The position numbers and the translations under genes were made by a program. The notes under the pieces were generated by a model. That model was given only the letters and a program-made list of their open reading frames with translations. It was not told the DNA's origin and did no database searches. From DATEEW01 sp035273665 (GTDB taxonomy: Bacteria > Pseudomonadota > Gammaproteobacteria > Burkholderiales > SG8-39), in the NCBI GenBank assembly GCA_035273665.1, contig DATEOW010000095.1, forward strand, positions 1-9,262: 9,262 nucleotides of DNA, written 5' to 3'. This document shows positions 1 to 5,863 of the stretch, piece after piece (position 1 is the first letter of the stretch; each line of letters starts with the position of its first letter).

Positions 1-167
1 GGGGTCACGCCGACGGCGGTGAGGCAAACACCGTTTACAGCGATCGAGTCCCCGACCGCGACATCGCTCAAATCGAGCCCACCGGTTTCGATGCGCAAGC
101 GCAAGCCTTGATCGCGATTTTCGATTTGTACAATGCGGCCCATCGCCGCGACAATGCCGCTGAACAT
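1..167 (-). CDS. ribE: Riboflavin synthase alpha subunit, N-terminal part (cut by window edge)
   Basis: Riboflavin synthase makes riboflavin (and recycles one product) from two molecules of 6,7-dimethyl-8-ribityllumazine in the cytoplasm. The minus strand from the ATG at 167-165 reads without a stop to the window edge, giving about 55 residues. The protein begins MFSGIVAAMGRI, close to the family's usual MFTGIV start, and later shows GDSIAVNGVCLTAV, the conserved signature of the first lumazine-binding repeat. The second repeat and the C-terminus lie outside the window. No Shine-Dalgarno sequence is visible before the ATG. The gene points the same way as ribD, its usual upstream partner, but is separated from it by the opposite-strand arginase gene. 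Identification is by recognised motif and by context. Confidence 0.93.
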   Translation of the reverse strand, partial: MFSGIVAAMGRIVQIENRDQGLRLRIETGGLDLSDVAVGDSIAVNGVCLTAVGVT

Positions 168-226
168 AGAGTCAATGCTGAAGAGAGTGCCCAAGCTTAC
201 TACGCTCTTACAACGCTCACCAAAAC

Positions 227-1102
227 ATGCCCAAGTCGATCGCATTAATCGGGTTCGCCAGCGGATTGGGCGCGCGTTATCCGGGCTGTGCCGACGGCGC
301 GCCGCACTTGCAGCGCTCGGGCCTTGATCGCTACCTCGGAGAACATGGTCTGCGCGCCGAGTGGAAAACAATGCTGCACCCAAATATGTCCGACGAGCGA
401 CCGCTTGAGGCACGCATCGGCGAGCTCAACGACGCTTTGGAAGCACATGTCAGGCGCGCGTTGGAGACAGGGGAAGTGCCCTTTGTCATCGGCGGCGATC
501 ACACGAGCGCGGTTGGAACCTGGCGGGGGACTTTCGCCGGCCTCAAGCAGATGCCACTAGGCCTGCTGTGGGTTGACGCGCACATGGATGCGCATACGCC
601 GGAGAGTTCTCATAGCGGCTTGTTGCACGGTATGCCGCTCGCCGTGTTGCTGGGTTACTGCGGCGAGAATGCACCCCCCTGCGCTCCTATTCTGCGTCCG
701 GAGCATATTTGCATTGTCGGCGCACGCAGTTATGAAACCGAAGAAGCCGCTTTACTCGAATCGATCGGCGTGCGCATTTACCACATGGACGAAATAAGGA
801 CACGGGGCCTGCCGGCCGTCATGCACGAAGCGCATGCGAGCGTGCGCAACGGCACTTTCAACTATGGCATTACCGTAGATGTGGATTCGATTGATCCGCT
901 GGAGGCGCCCGGCGTCGGCACGCCGGAGGAAAACGGCCTCAGTGCAAAGGAGCTGACCGCATTGCTGCAAGAGATTTGCGCGGTGGCAGCCCCTGCGGCC
1001 ATCGAGCTTGCTGAGTTCAATCCGCATCACGATCGCGATGACGCGACTTTAAATATCGCAATGGAATTGTGCCTCGCCTTAACGCAGCACACAGCGAGCT
1101 AG
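227..1102 (+). CDS. rocF: Arginase (ureohydrolase family)
   Basis: Predicted Mn-dependent hydrolase splitting L-arginine into ornithine and urea in the cytoplasm. The 291-residue length fits the family. The metal-ligand motifs are all present: GGDH (His92), DAHMD (Asp117, His119, Asp121) and DVDSIDP (Asp218, Asp220), followed by the active-site acid in AEFNP (Glu263). The segment SGLLHGMPLAVLLG at about 130-143 resembles the arginase loop LHGxP more than agmatinase, which favours arginase. Agmatinase or another ureohydrolase cannot be fully excluded. The ATG at 227 is chosen because the protein begins directly with the first beta strand (SIALIGF). No Shine-Dalgarno is visible. The gene sits on the plus strand between minus-strand ribE and ribD, starting 59 bases from ribE (divergent) and overlapping the ribD stop by four bases (convergent). 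Nothing nearby explains a link to riboflavin synthesis. Confidence 0.88.
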   Translation: MPKSIALIGFASGLGARYPGCADGAPHLQRSGLDRYLGEHGLRAEWKTMLHPNMSDERPLEARIGELNDALEAHVRRALETGEVPFVIGGDHTSAVGTWRGTFAGLKQMPLGLLWVDAHMDAHTPESSHSGLLHGMPLAVLLGYCGENAPPCAPILRPEHICIVGARSYETEEAALLESIGVRIYHMDEIRTRGLPAVMHEAHASVRNGTFNYGITVDVDSIDPLEAPGVGTPEENGLSAKELTALLQEICAVAAPAAIELAEFNPHHDRDDATLNIAMELCLALTQHTAS

Positions 1103-2193
1103 CGCACCCGCGCCCGCATACGAAGGTCCGATCCTATGGTGCCGACATCGAAAATATCCAATGCCGGCGCAGCTTCCAATCGTTGCAGCTCGGGCAGATT
1201 GAACATTCCCAGACCGGCATGACCGATTAAACGGGGCGCGAAATAGCAAAGCAGCTCATCGACCACGCCTTCCATGAGCAAAGAACCGTTCAATTTAAAA
1301 CCTGCCTCGACGTGAATCTCGTTCAACTCGCGGCTCGCGAGTTCGCGCATCAACTCGTTGAGCTCGACCTTGCCATGCGCATTGGGCAATACGAGCACTT
1401 CGGCACCGCGGTCACGTAAGGCGGCGGCTTTCTCCGGGTTTAGCTGCGCGCAAGCGATCAACAGGGAACCGCCCTTCAATAACTTTGCGCCCAGCGGTAT
1501 GTCTAAGTTGCTGTCGACCAAAATCTTGAGCGGCTGCCGCGTCGTCTCTACAGCGCGCACCGTCATTTGCGGGTCGTCGTCACGTACCGTTCCGATACCG
1601 GTAAGAACTGCGCATGCGCGCGCGCGGAAGTGATGCCCATCTCGCCGCGCGTCTTCGCCCGTGATCCATTGGCTTTGACCGTTAGCCATCGCCGTCTTGC
1701 CGTCGAGGCTTGCGGCGACTTTAAGCCGAACCCAGGGCCGGCCGCGCGTCATTCGCGCGGCGAAACCGATATTCAGTTCCCGCGCTTCGCTTTCCAATAA
1801 GCCGGTTTCAGTCTGAATGCCGGCGGTTTGCAAGCGCGCCGCGCCCTGACCTGCCACGAGTGGATTGGGGTCCTGCATGGCAATGACCACTCGCGCGACA
1901 CCGGCATCAATCAACGCGTTGACGCAGGGCGGCGTACGCCCGTGATGCGAACAAGGTTCAAGCGTCACGTACAGCGTCGCGCCACGCGCCTCACTACCTG
2001 CCGCTCGCAGGGCGTGTATTTCCGCGTGCGGTTCGCCGGCTCTTTTGTGAAAGCCTTCCCCCACGACTTTGCCCTGTTGAACGATCACACAGCCCACGCG
2101 TGGATTGGGTGTCGTCGTGTAAAGGCCACGCTCCGCCAGCGCGAGCGCGTGCACCATCATCAAGCGATCGAACTCATTGAACATGGTGAACAT
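1099..2193 (-). CDS. ribD: Bifunctional riboflavin biosynthesis deaminase/reductase RibD
   Basis: RibD carries out two successive riboflavin steps: deamination of diaminohydroxyphosphoribosylaminopyrimidine, then NADPH-dependent reduction of the ribosyl side chain. The 364-residue length is normal. The N-terminal cytidine-deaminase-like domain (about 1-145) has the zinc site HAE (His56, catalytic Glu58) and PCSHHGRTPPC (Cys81, Cys90). The C-terminal reductase domain (about 150-364) opens with RPWVRLKVAASLDGKTA and contains GIGTVRDDDP. The start at 2193 is supported by a GGAG on the minus strand at 2202-2199, five bases before the ATG. The gene lies 30 bases after nrdR and is probably co-transcribed with it. 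Its stop codon overlaps the stop of the convergent arginase gene inside a CTAG. Confidence 0.97.
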   Translation of the reverse strand: MFTMFNEFDRLMMVHALALAERGLYTTTPNPRVGCVIVQQGKVVGEGFHKRAGEPHAEIHALRAAGSEARGATLYVTLEPCSHHGRTPPCVNALIDAGVARVVIAMQDPNPLVAGQGAARLQTAGIQTETGLLESEARELNIGFAARMTRGRPWVRLKVAASLDGKTAMANGQSQWITGEDARRDGHHFRARACAVLTGIGTVRDDDPQMTVRAVETTRQPLKILVDSNLDIPLGAKLLKGGSLLIACAQLNPEKAAALRDRGAEVLVLPNAHGKVELNELMRELASRELNEIHVEAGFKLNGSLLMEGVVDELLCYFAPRLIGHAGLGMFNLPELQRLEAAPALDIFDVGTIGSDLRMRARVR

Positions 2194-2198
2194 GGATA

Positions 2199-2202
2199 CT
2201 CC
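2199..2202 (-). promoter_or_regulatory. Ribosome binding site of ribD
   Basis: GGAG on the minus strand lies five bases before the first ATG of ribD, in the nrdR-ribD gap. It selects the upstream ATG (residue 1) over later methionines at residues 4, 12 and 13. This is one of the few clear Shine-Dalgarno sequences in the window. Confidence 0.6.
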
Positions 2203-2223
2203 GACTGCGCGCAGACACAGCGG

Positions 2224-2721
2224 TCAGGCTGGGGCCTTCTTGCTCGCGGCGCGTTTGAGATTCTTTCGGGCGGGCCGCTTGAGTTCCAGAATCTTTTCGC
2301 GGAATTCGTCCACCCGTTGAAAGTCTTCATACACCGATGCGAAGCGGATATAGGCGACGTCGTCCATCTTCTTCAACTCGCGCATGACCATCTCGCCGAT
2401 CGTGCGCGAAGGCACTTCGCGTTCGCCTAGAGACATGACACGTTGTTCGATGCGGTCGATCGCTGCATCGACGTATTGGGTCGGCACCGGGCGCTTGTGC
2501 AAGGCGCGCATAAAACCGGTCCTGATTTTTTCGCGATCGTAGGCGGTGCGATAGCCGCTCGACTTTACGACGATAGGCAGTTGCAGTTCGACGCGCTCAT
2601 AGGTCGTAAACCGCTTTTCGCAGTCCTCGCAGACGCGTCGGCGGCGAACGCTATCGCCGTCTTCCGAAATGCGAGTATCGATAACGGCGGTGTTATCGGA
2701 TTTGCAGAACGGGCACTTCAT
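2224..2721 (-). CDS. nrdR: Transcriptional repressor NrdR
   Basis: NrdR is a zinc-ribbon and ATP-cone repressor that senses ATP/dATP and controls ribonucleotide reductase operons by binding NrdR boxes. The N-terminus MKCPFCKSDNTAVIDTR is diagnostic. Zinc ligands are Cys3, Cys6, Cys31 and Cys34 (CPFC and CEDC), followed by KRFTTYERVE. The ATP-cone spans about residues 49-139 (IVVKSSGYRTAYDREKIRTG through YEDFQRVDEF). After the core there is an extra basic, alanine-rich tail of about 18 residues (from KRPARKNLKR to the end), making 165 residues where about 150 is common. It lies 21 bases after glyA and 30 bases before ribD. No nrd gene is in the window, so the regulated targets must lie elsewhere. 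Confidence 0.97.
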   Translation of the reverse strand: MKCPFCKSDNTAVIDTRISEDGDSVRRRRVCEDCEKRFTTYERVELQLPIVVKSSGYRTAYDREKIRTGFMRALHKRPVPTQYVDAAIDRIEQRVMSLGEREVPSRTIGEMVMRELKKMDDVAYIRFASVYEDFQRVDEFREKILELKRPARKNLKRAASKKAPA

Positions 2722-2742
2722 GGGGCGCTCGTTCCCGCTCGC

Positions 2743-3990
2743 TCAAGACGCCGAGTAAACCGGAAATTTCCGGCACAGGGCTTTGACCTGATCCGCAACG
2801 CGGGTGATAGTCGCCTCGTCGTTCGGGTTTTCCAGTACATCCGCAATGAGATTGGCCACCGCTTCAGCTTGGAATTCCTCGAAACCGCGTGTGGTCATCG
2901 CCGGCGTGCCCAAACGAATGCCGCTGGTCACCATCGGTTTCTCGGGGTCGTTGGGAATAGCGTTCTTGTTGACGGTCATATGTGCACGACCCAACGCCGT
3001 TTCCGCGTCCTTGCCGGTGATTTGCTTCGGTCGCAGATCGACGAGGAACATGTGGCAATCGGTGCGCCCCGACACGATGCGTAGACCACGCCCGGTCAAC
3101 ACCTTGGCCATGACCCGCGCGTTGTTGAGAACTTCTTCTTGATAGGTCTTGAACTCGCGGGTCATTGCTTCTTTAAAAGCGACCGCCTTGGCGGCGATGA
3201 CATGTTCCAACGGCCCGCCCTGCAAATAAGGAAAGACCATTGAGTTGAGCACTTTCTCATGCTCCTTTTGCGACAAGATCAACCCGCCGCGCGGCCCGCG
3301 TAGCGTTTTATGCGTGGTGCTGGTGACGAAATCTGCGATGCCGACCGGGCTCGGATAAAGACCTGCCGCAATCAGGCCTGCGTAATGCGCGATATCCGTC
3401 ATCAGATAGGCGCCTACGCTATCGGCGATTTTGCGAAAGCGCTTCCAATCGAAAGTCAGCGCGTAGGCGGACGCTCCGGCGACGATCATCCGGGGCTTGT
3501 GCCCTTTCGCCAGATGCTCGACTTGGTCGTAGTCGATTTCTTCATCCTGGTTCAGTCCATACTCGAAAGACTGATAGATCTTGCCCGAGGAACTAACCTT
3601 CGCGCCATGCGTCAAGTGGCCGCCATGCGCCAGCGATAACCCCAGAATGGTGTCGCCGGGTTTAAGAACCGCCGCATAGACGGCCTGATTCGCTTGCGAG
3701 CCGGAGTGCGGTTGCACATTCGCATACTCAGCGCCAAAGAGTTTCTTTACGCGATCGATCGCGAGTTGCTCGACCACATCGACGTGTTCGCAACCACCGT
3801 AATAACGCTTGCCTGGATAACCTTCTGCGTATTTATTGGTGAGCACTGAACCTTGGGCCTGTAACACCGCCGGACTGGCATAGTTCTCCGAGGCGATAAG
3901 TTCGATGTGATCTTCTTGCCGTCGCGCTTCGGCAGCGATGGCTTGCCAGACTTCAGCGTCGGCTTGTGCGAGGGGGATGTTGTTGAACAT
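2743..3990 (-). CDS. glyA: Serine hydroxymethyltransferase
   Basis: PLP-dependent enzyme interconverting serine plus tetrahydrofolate and glycine plus 5,10-methylene-tetrahydrofolate, the main source of one-carbon units. The 415 residues are full length. Seen in the sequence are the N-terminal HIELIASENYASP, TNKYAEGYPGKRYYGG, the PLP-stacking region NVQPHSGSQANQAVY, AHGGHLTHG, the Asp motif MTDIAHYAGL, and the PLP lysine in VTSTTHKTLRGPRGG (Lys228). The start is set by alignment with known GlyA N-termini (DAEVWQAIAAEARRQEDHIEL), but no Shine-Dalgarno lies in the expected place. A strong AAGGAGG is about 40 bases upstream instead. It is the first gene of the probable glyA-nrdR-ribD unit and lies 96 bases downstream of the mak-like gene. 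Confidence 0.98.
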   Translation of the reverse strand: MFNNIPLAQADAEVWQAIAAEARRQEDHIELIASENYASPAVLQAQGSVLTNKYAEGYPGKRYYGGCEHVDVVEQLAIDRVKKLFGAEYANVQPHSGSQANQAVYAAVLKPGDTILGLSLAHGGHLTHGAKVSSSGKIYQSFEYGLNQDEEIDYDQVEHLAKGHKPRMIVAGASAYALTFDWKRFRKIADSVGAYLMTDIAHYAGLIAAGLYPSPVGIADFVTSTTHKTLRGPRGGLILSQKEHEKVLNSMVFPYLQGGPLEHVIAAKAVAFKEAMTREFKTYQEEVLNNARVMAKVLTGRGLRIVSGRTDCHMFLVDLRPKQITGKDAETALGRAHMTVNKNAIPNDPEKPMVTSGIRLGTPAMTTRGFEEFQAEAVANLIADVLENPNDEATITRVADQVKALCRKFPVYSAS

Positions 3991-4020
3991 GATGAATTGG
4001 CCGGAAAGATCGCCGCGAGT

Positions 4021-4050
4021 TTATCACGCGCCTCCTTGGAAACGCTGCAA
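4021..4050 (-). promoter_or_regulatory. glyA: Possible sigma70-type promoter for glyA
   Basis: On the minus strand TTGCAG (4050-4045) and TGATAA (4026-4021) are separated by 18 bases, 30 bases before the glyA ATG. The -35 is a fair match and the -10 a weak one. The gap between mak and glyA is large enough (96 bases) for an independent promoter. The element is inferred from sequence resemblance only. It overlaps the AAGGAGG at 4037-4031, so that sequence would not be in an mRNA started here. Confidence 0.28.
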
Positions 4051-4064
4051 ACCGCGCTTTTTAC

Positions 4065-4078
4065 AGGCTTTTGAGCCT
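4065..4078 (-). terminator. Weak hairpin after the sugar kinase gene
   Basis: AGGCT-N4-AGCCT forms a perfect five-base-pair stem with a four-base loop, nine bases after the sugar kinase stop codon. No T-tract follows on the minus strand (it reads GTAAAAAG), so it is a poor intrinsic terminator. It might at most slow or partly end mak transcription before glyA. It could also be chance. Confidence 0.2.
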
Positions 4079-4086
4079 TTAGGGCA

Positions 4087-4974
4087 TCAATCCCAGAGCC
4101 AGGCCGCGCCTCGAACCCCGCTTGAGTCGCCGTGCATGTGCGGGACCAGACGCGTTCGAACCGTGTCCGAAAAAATATGCGCCTGCCATCGGTGCGGCAC
4201 ATTGGCATATAGCCGCTCGGCGTTCGATAGTCCCCCGCCAAGTACCACGATATCGGGATCGAGGATGTTGATCACGGTTGCGAGCGCGCGGGCAAGTCGC
4301 GATTCGTATCGCTGCATGGTTGCTTCGCAATCGGCGTCGCCGGCCGCCGCCCGCGAAACGATATCCGGCGCCTTGAGTTCTTCTTTCGTTGCCCACAGAT
4401 GATCGGCCGCCAAGGCAGGTCCCGACAACCAAGTTTCGACACAAGATCGACGTCCGCAATAACACAGCGGTGCTTCGCGCGAACCCTCAACTTCGAGTCG
4501 ATTGTGACCCCACTCCCCGGCGATCGCGTTGAGACCATTCAGAACCTGCGCATTCACCACCACCCCGCCGCCGACGCCGGTCCCGAGAATGACGCCGAAC
4601 ACAACACTTGCTCCCTGGCCTGCGCCGTCCACCGCTTCGGAAAGCGCAAAACAATTTGCGTCATTCGCGATGCGTAGCGGCCGCTCGAGCAAAGCTTCAA
4701 GATCTGCATGTAGCGCTTGGCCATTTAAACACGTGCTGTTTGAGTTGCGTATCAATCCCGTTGCGGGGGATGCCGATCCAGGCGTCCCAATGCCGACGGT
4801 GCAGGCTTCCTGCGCAATCGCTTCTGCTTGCGCGACCAGCGCGGCAATTGCCTGCAAAATTGCGCCATAGTTGCCGCTGGGCGTCACTACCCGCCGGCGC
4901 CAACGCGCATTTCCCTCTGTGTCGAGCAGAATGGCTTCGATCTTGCTCCCACCTAAATCAATACCGATTTTCAT
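4087..4974 (-). CDS. mak: ROK-family sugar kinase, fructokinase-like (Mak)
   Basis: Predicted cytoplasmic ATP-dependent hexose kinase, most likely acting on fructose. The 295-residue protein follows E. coli Mak closely: the phosphate-1 motif MKIGIDLGGSKIEAILL, GIGTPGSASPATGLIRNSNS, LNGQ, the catalytic Asp105 in NDANCFALSEAVDGAG, ILGTGVGGGVV, the ROK zinc site GEWGHN (His157) with CYCGRRSCVE (Cys171, Cys173, Cys178), NILDPDIVVLGGGLSN, and a C-terminal GDSSGVRGAAWLW. Several of these, notably the last and LNGQ, are typical of Mak rather than glucokinase or NagK, though substrate cannot be proved from sequence. No Shine-Dalgarno is visible before the ATG. The gene is divergent from the PP2C phosphatase gene (88-base gap) and upstream of glyA in the same direction. 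Confidence 0.92.
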   Translation of the reverse strand: MKIGIDLGGSKIEAILLDTEGNARWRRRVVTPSGNYGAILQAIAALVAQAEAIAQEACTVGIGTPGSASPATGLIRNSNSTCLNGQALHADLEALLERPLRIANDANCFALSEAVDGAGQGASVVFGVILGTGVGGGVVVNAQVLNGLNAIAGEWGHNRLEVEGSREAPLCYCGRRSCVETWLSGPALAADHLWATKEELKAPDIVSRAAAGDADCEATMQRYESRLARALATVINILDPDIVVLGGGLSNAERLYANVPHRWQAHIFSDTVRTRLVPHMHGDSSGVRGAAWLWD

Positions 4975-5062
4975 TTGTTGACAATCCGAATAGCGCTACG
5001 CTTCAAGGCGGTGAAAATTGCCGCTGTGAAATAACCGCCAATCGTTTAGTTTAGACGGCTCT
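4975..5062. promoter_or_regulatory. Divergent intergenic region with short repeats
   Basis: This 88-base gap must hold the start signals of both the sugar kinase (minus) and the PP2C phosphatase (plus), since they are transcribed apart. It holds two imperfect direct repeats of the form GTGAAA-N3/4-CCGC, at 5011-5024 and 5026-5038, offset by 15 bases, and a perfect inverted pair GGCGGT (5007-5012) and ACCGCC (5034-5039) around them. This resembles an operator, but no regulator is identified. A TTGACA at 4978-4983 has no good -10 at 17 bases. I cannot place either promoter with confidence. Confidence 0.4.
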
Positions 5063-5863
5063 ATGCTTAGCCCAATTACTACAAAAACCGCAGCCTCGAT
5101 CCGCTTGTCCATCGACGCGATTACCGCCCAACATGTCGGTGATCGCCAAGAACAGCAGGACCGTGTCGCCATCATTCCCAGTAAACGCGCCAAGGGCATC
5201 GCACTCGTCGTACTCGCCGATGGAGCGGGCGGTCACAAGGGTGGTGCCGCGGCAGCCGAACAGGTCTTAAGTACCGCGGCCAATCTATTCGAAAGTTTTT
5301 CTCCCAAAACGGAAAACGCACAAGATTTGTTGCGCGAAATCGTTAACGAAGCGCATATCGTCATACGGCTTAACCGGACCCTGACCGAAGAAGAGCCGCA
5401 TAGCACCGCGGTAGTGATGATTCTGCAACCTGATCGAGCGGACTGGGCCTACGTCGGAGACAGTCGCCTCTACCATTATCGGGGCCAGGCCTTAAACGCG
5501 CGCACTCGCGATCACTCCTTTGTCGAGGCCGAGATTCGCAGCGGTCGATGGCGCGAAGCGGACCGCAATGCGCATCCGAATCGCAATCTGCTTTTGCAAG
5601 CGCTCGGACACTCGGAAATTCCTCGGCCCGATTTTGGCACTGCGTCTCTAGCGCCGGGCGATAGCTTTCTCCTTTGCTCCGATGGTTTATGGGACTATTT
5701 CAGTGACCAAGAATTGGGCAAGGTGCTCGCCACTTTGCCCCCGCGCAAAGCCGCCGAGATACTGCTTGCTTCGGCGCGTGCCCGCGCACGGGGGCGCGGC
5801 GACAATGTTTCGCTCGCCATCATAAAAATGGACGCCGCGGACAAGATCCCGAAAGCCGCCTAG
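5063..5863 (+). CDS. PP2C-family serine/threonine protein phosphatase
   Basis: Predicted Mg/Mn-dependent phosphatase removing phosphate from Ser/Thr of target proteins in the cytoplasm. All core PP2C motifs appear in order: GDRQEQQDR (Asp33 of the RxxxQDR motif), LVVLADGAGGHKGG (Asp53, Gly54), HSTAVVMIL at 113-121, WAYVGDSRLYHYR at 128-140, RDHS at 149-152, LLLQALGH, LAPGDSFLLCSDGLWD (Asp207) and RGRGDNVSLAIIK (Asp247). The metal-binding aspartates are therefore intact. At 266 residues it is a single catalytic domain with no membrane segment, receiver, PAS or GAF domain. The usual NED of motif 1 is QQD here. No Shine-Dalgarno is visible before the ATG. No Ser/Thr kinase, FHA or type VI secretion gene is next to it. 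It is convergent with, and overlaps by four bases, the M61 peptidase gene. Confidence 0.93.
   Translation: MLSPITTKTAASIRLSIDAITAQHVGDRQEQQDRVAIIPSKRAKGIALVVLADGAGGHKGGAAAAEQVLSTAANLFESFSPKTENAQDLLREIVNEAHIVIRLNRTLTEEEPHSTAVVMILQPDRADWAYVGDSRLYHYRGQALNARTRDHSFVEAEIRSGRWREADRNAHPNRNLLLQALGHSEIPRPDFGTASLAPGDSFLLCSDGLWDYFSDQELGKVLATLPPRKAAEILLASARARARGRGDNVSLAIIKMDAADKIPKAA

Noticed and set aside
168..226. Possible FMN riboswitch before ribE
   Set aside because: The space is only 59 bases, far too short for the FMN aptamer, and none of its conserved segments is visible.
227..1102. Agmatinase instead of arginase
   Set aside because: The loop after the second metal motif carries LHGMPLA, as in arginases. 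The assignment is not absolute.
1828..2430. 200-codon plus-strand open frame opposite ribD and nrdR
   Set aside because: It is antisense to two clearly identified genes, crosses their boundary, has no recognisable domain and is what high-GC coding DNA often yields by chance.
2443..3084. 213-codon plus-strand open frame opposite nrdR and glyA
   Set aside because: It lies antisense across two conserved genes and its translation shows no family motif.
4065..4078. Hairpin after the sugar kinase gene as a true terminator
   Set aside because: The stem has only five base pairs and no T-tract follows on the minus strand. It is kept as a low-confidence feature only.
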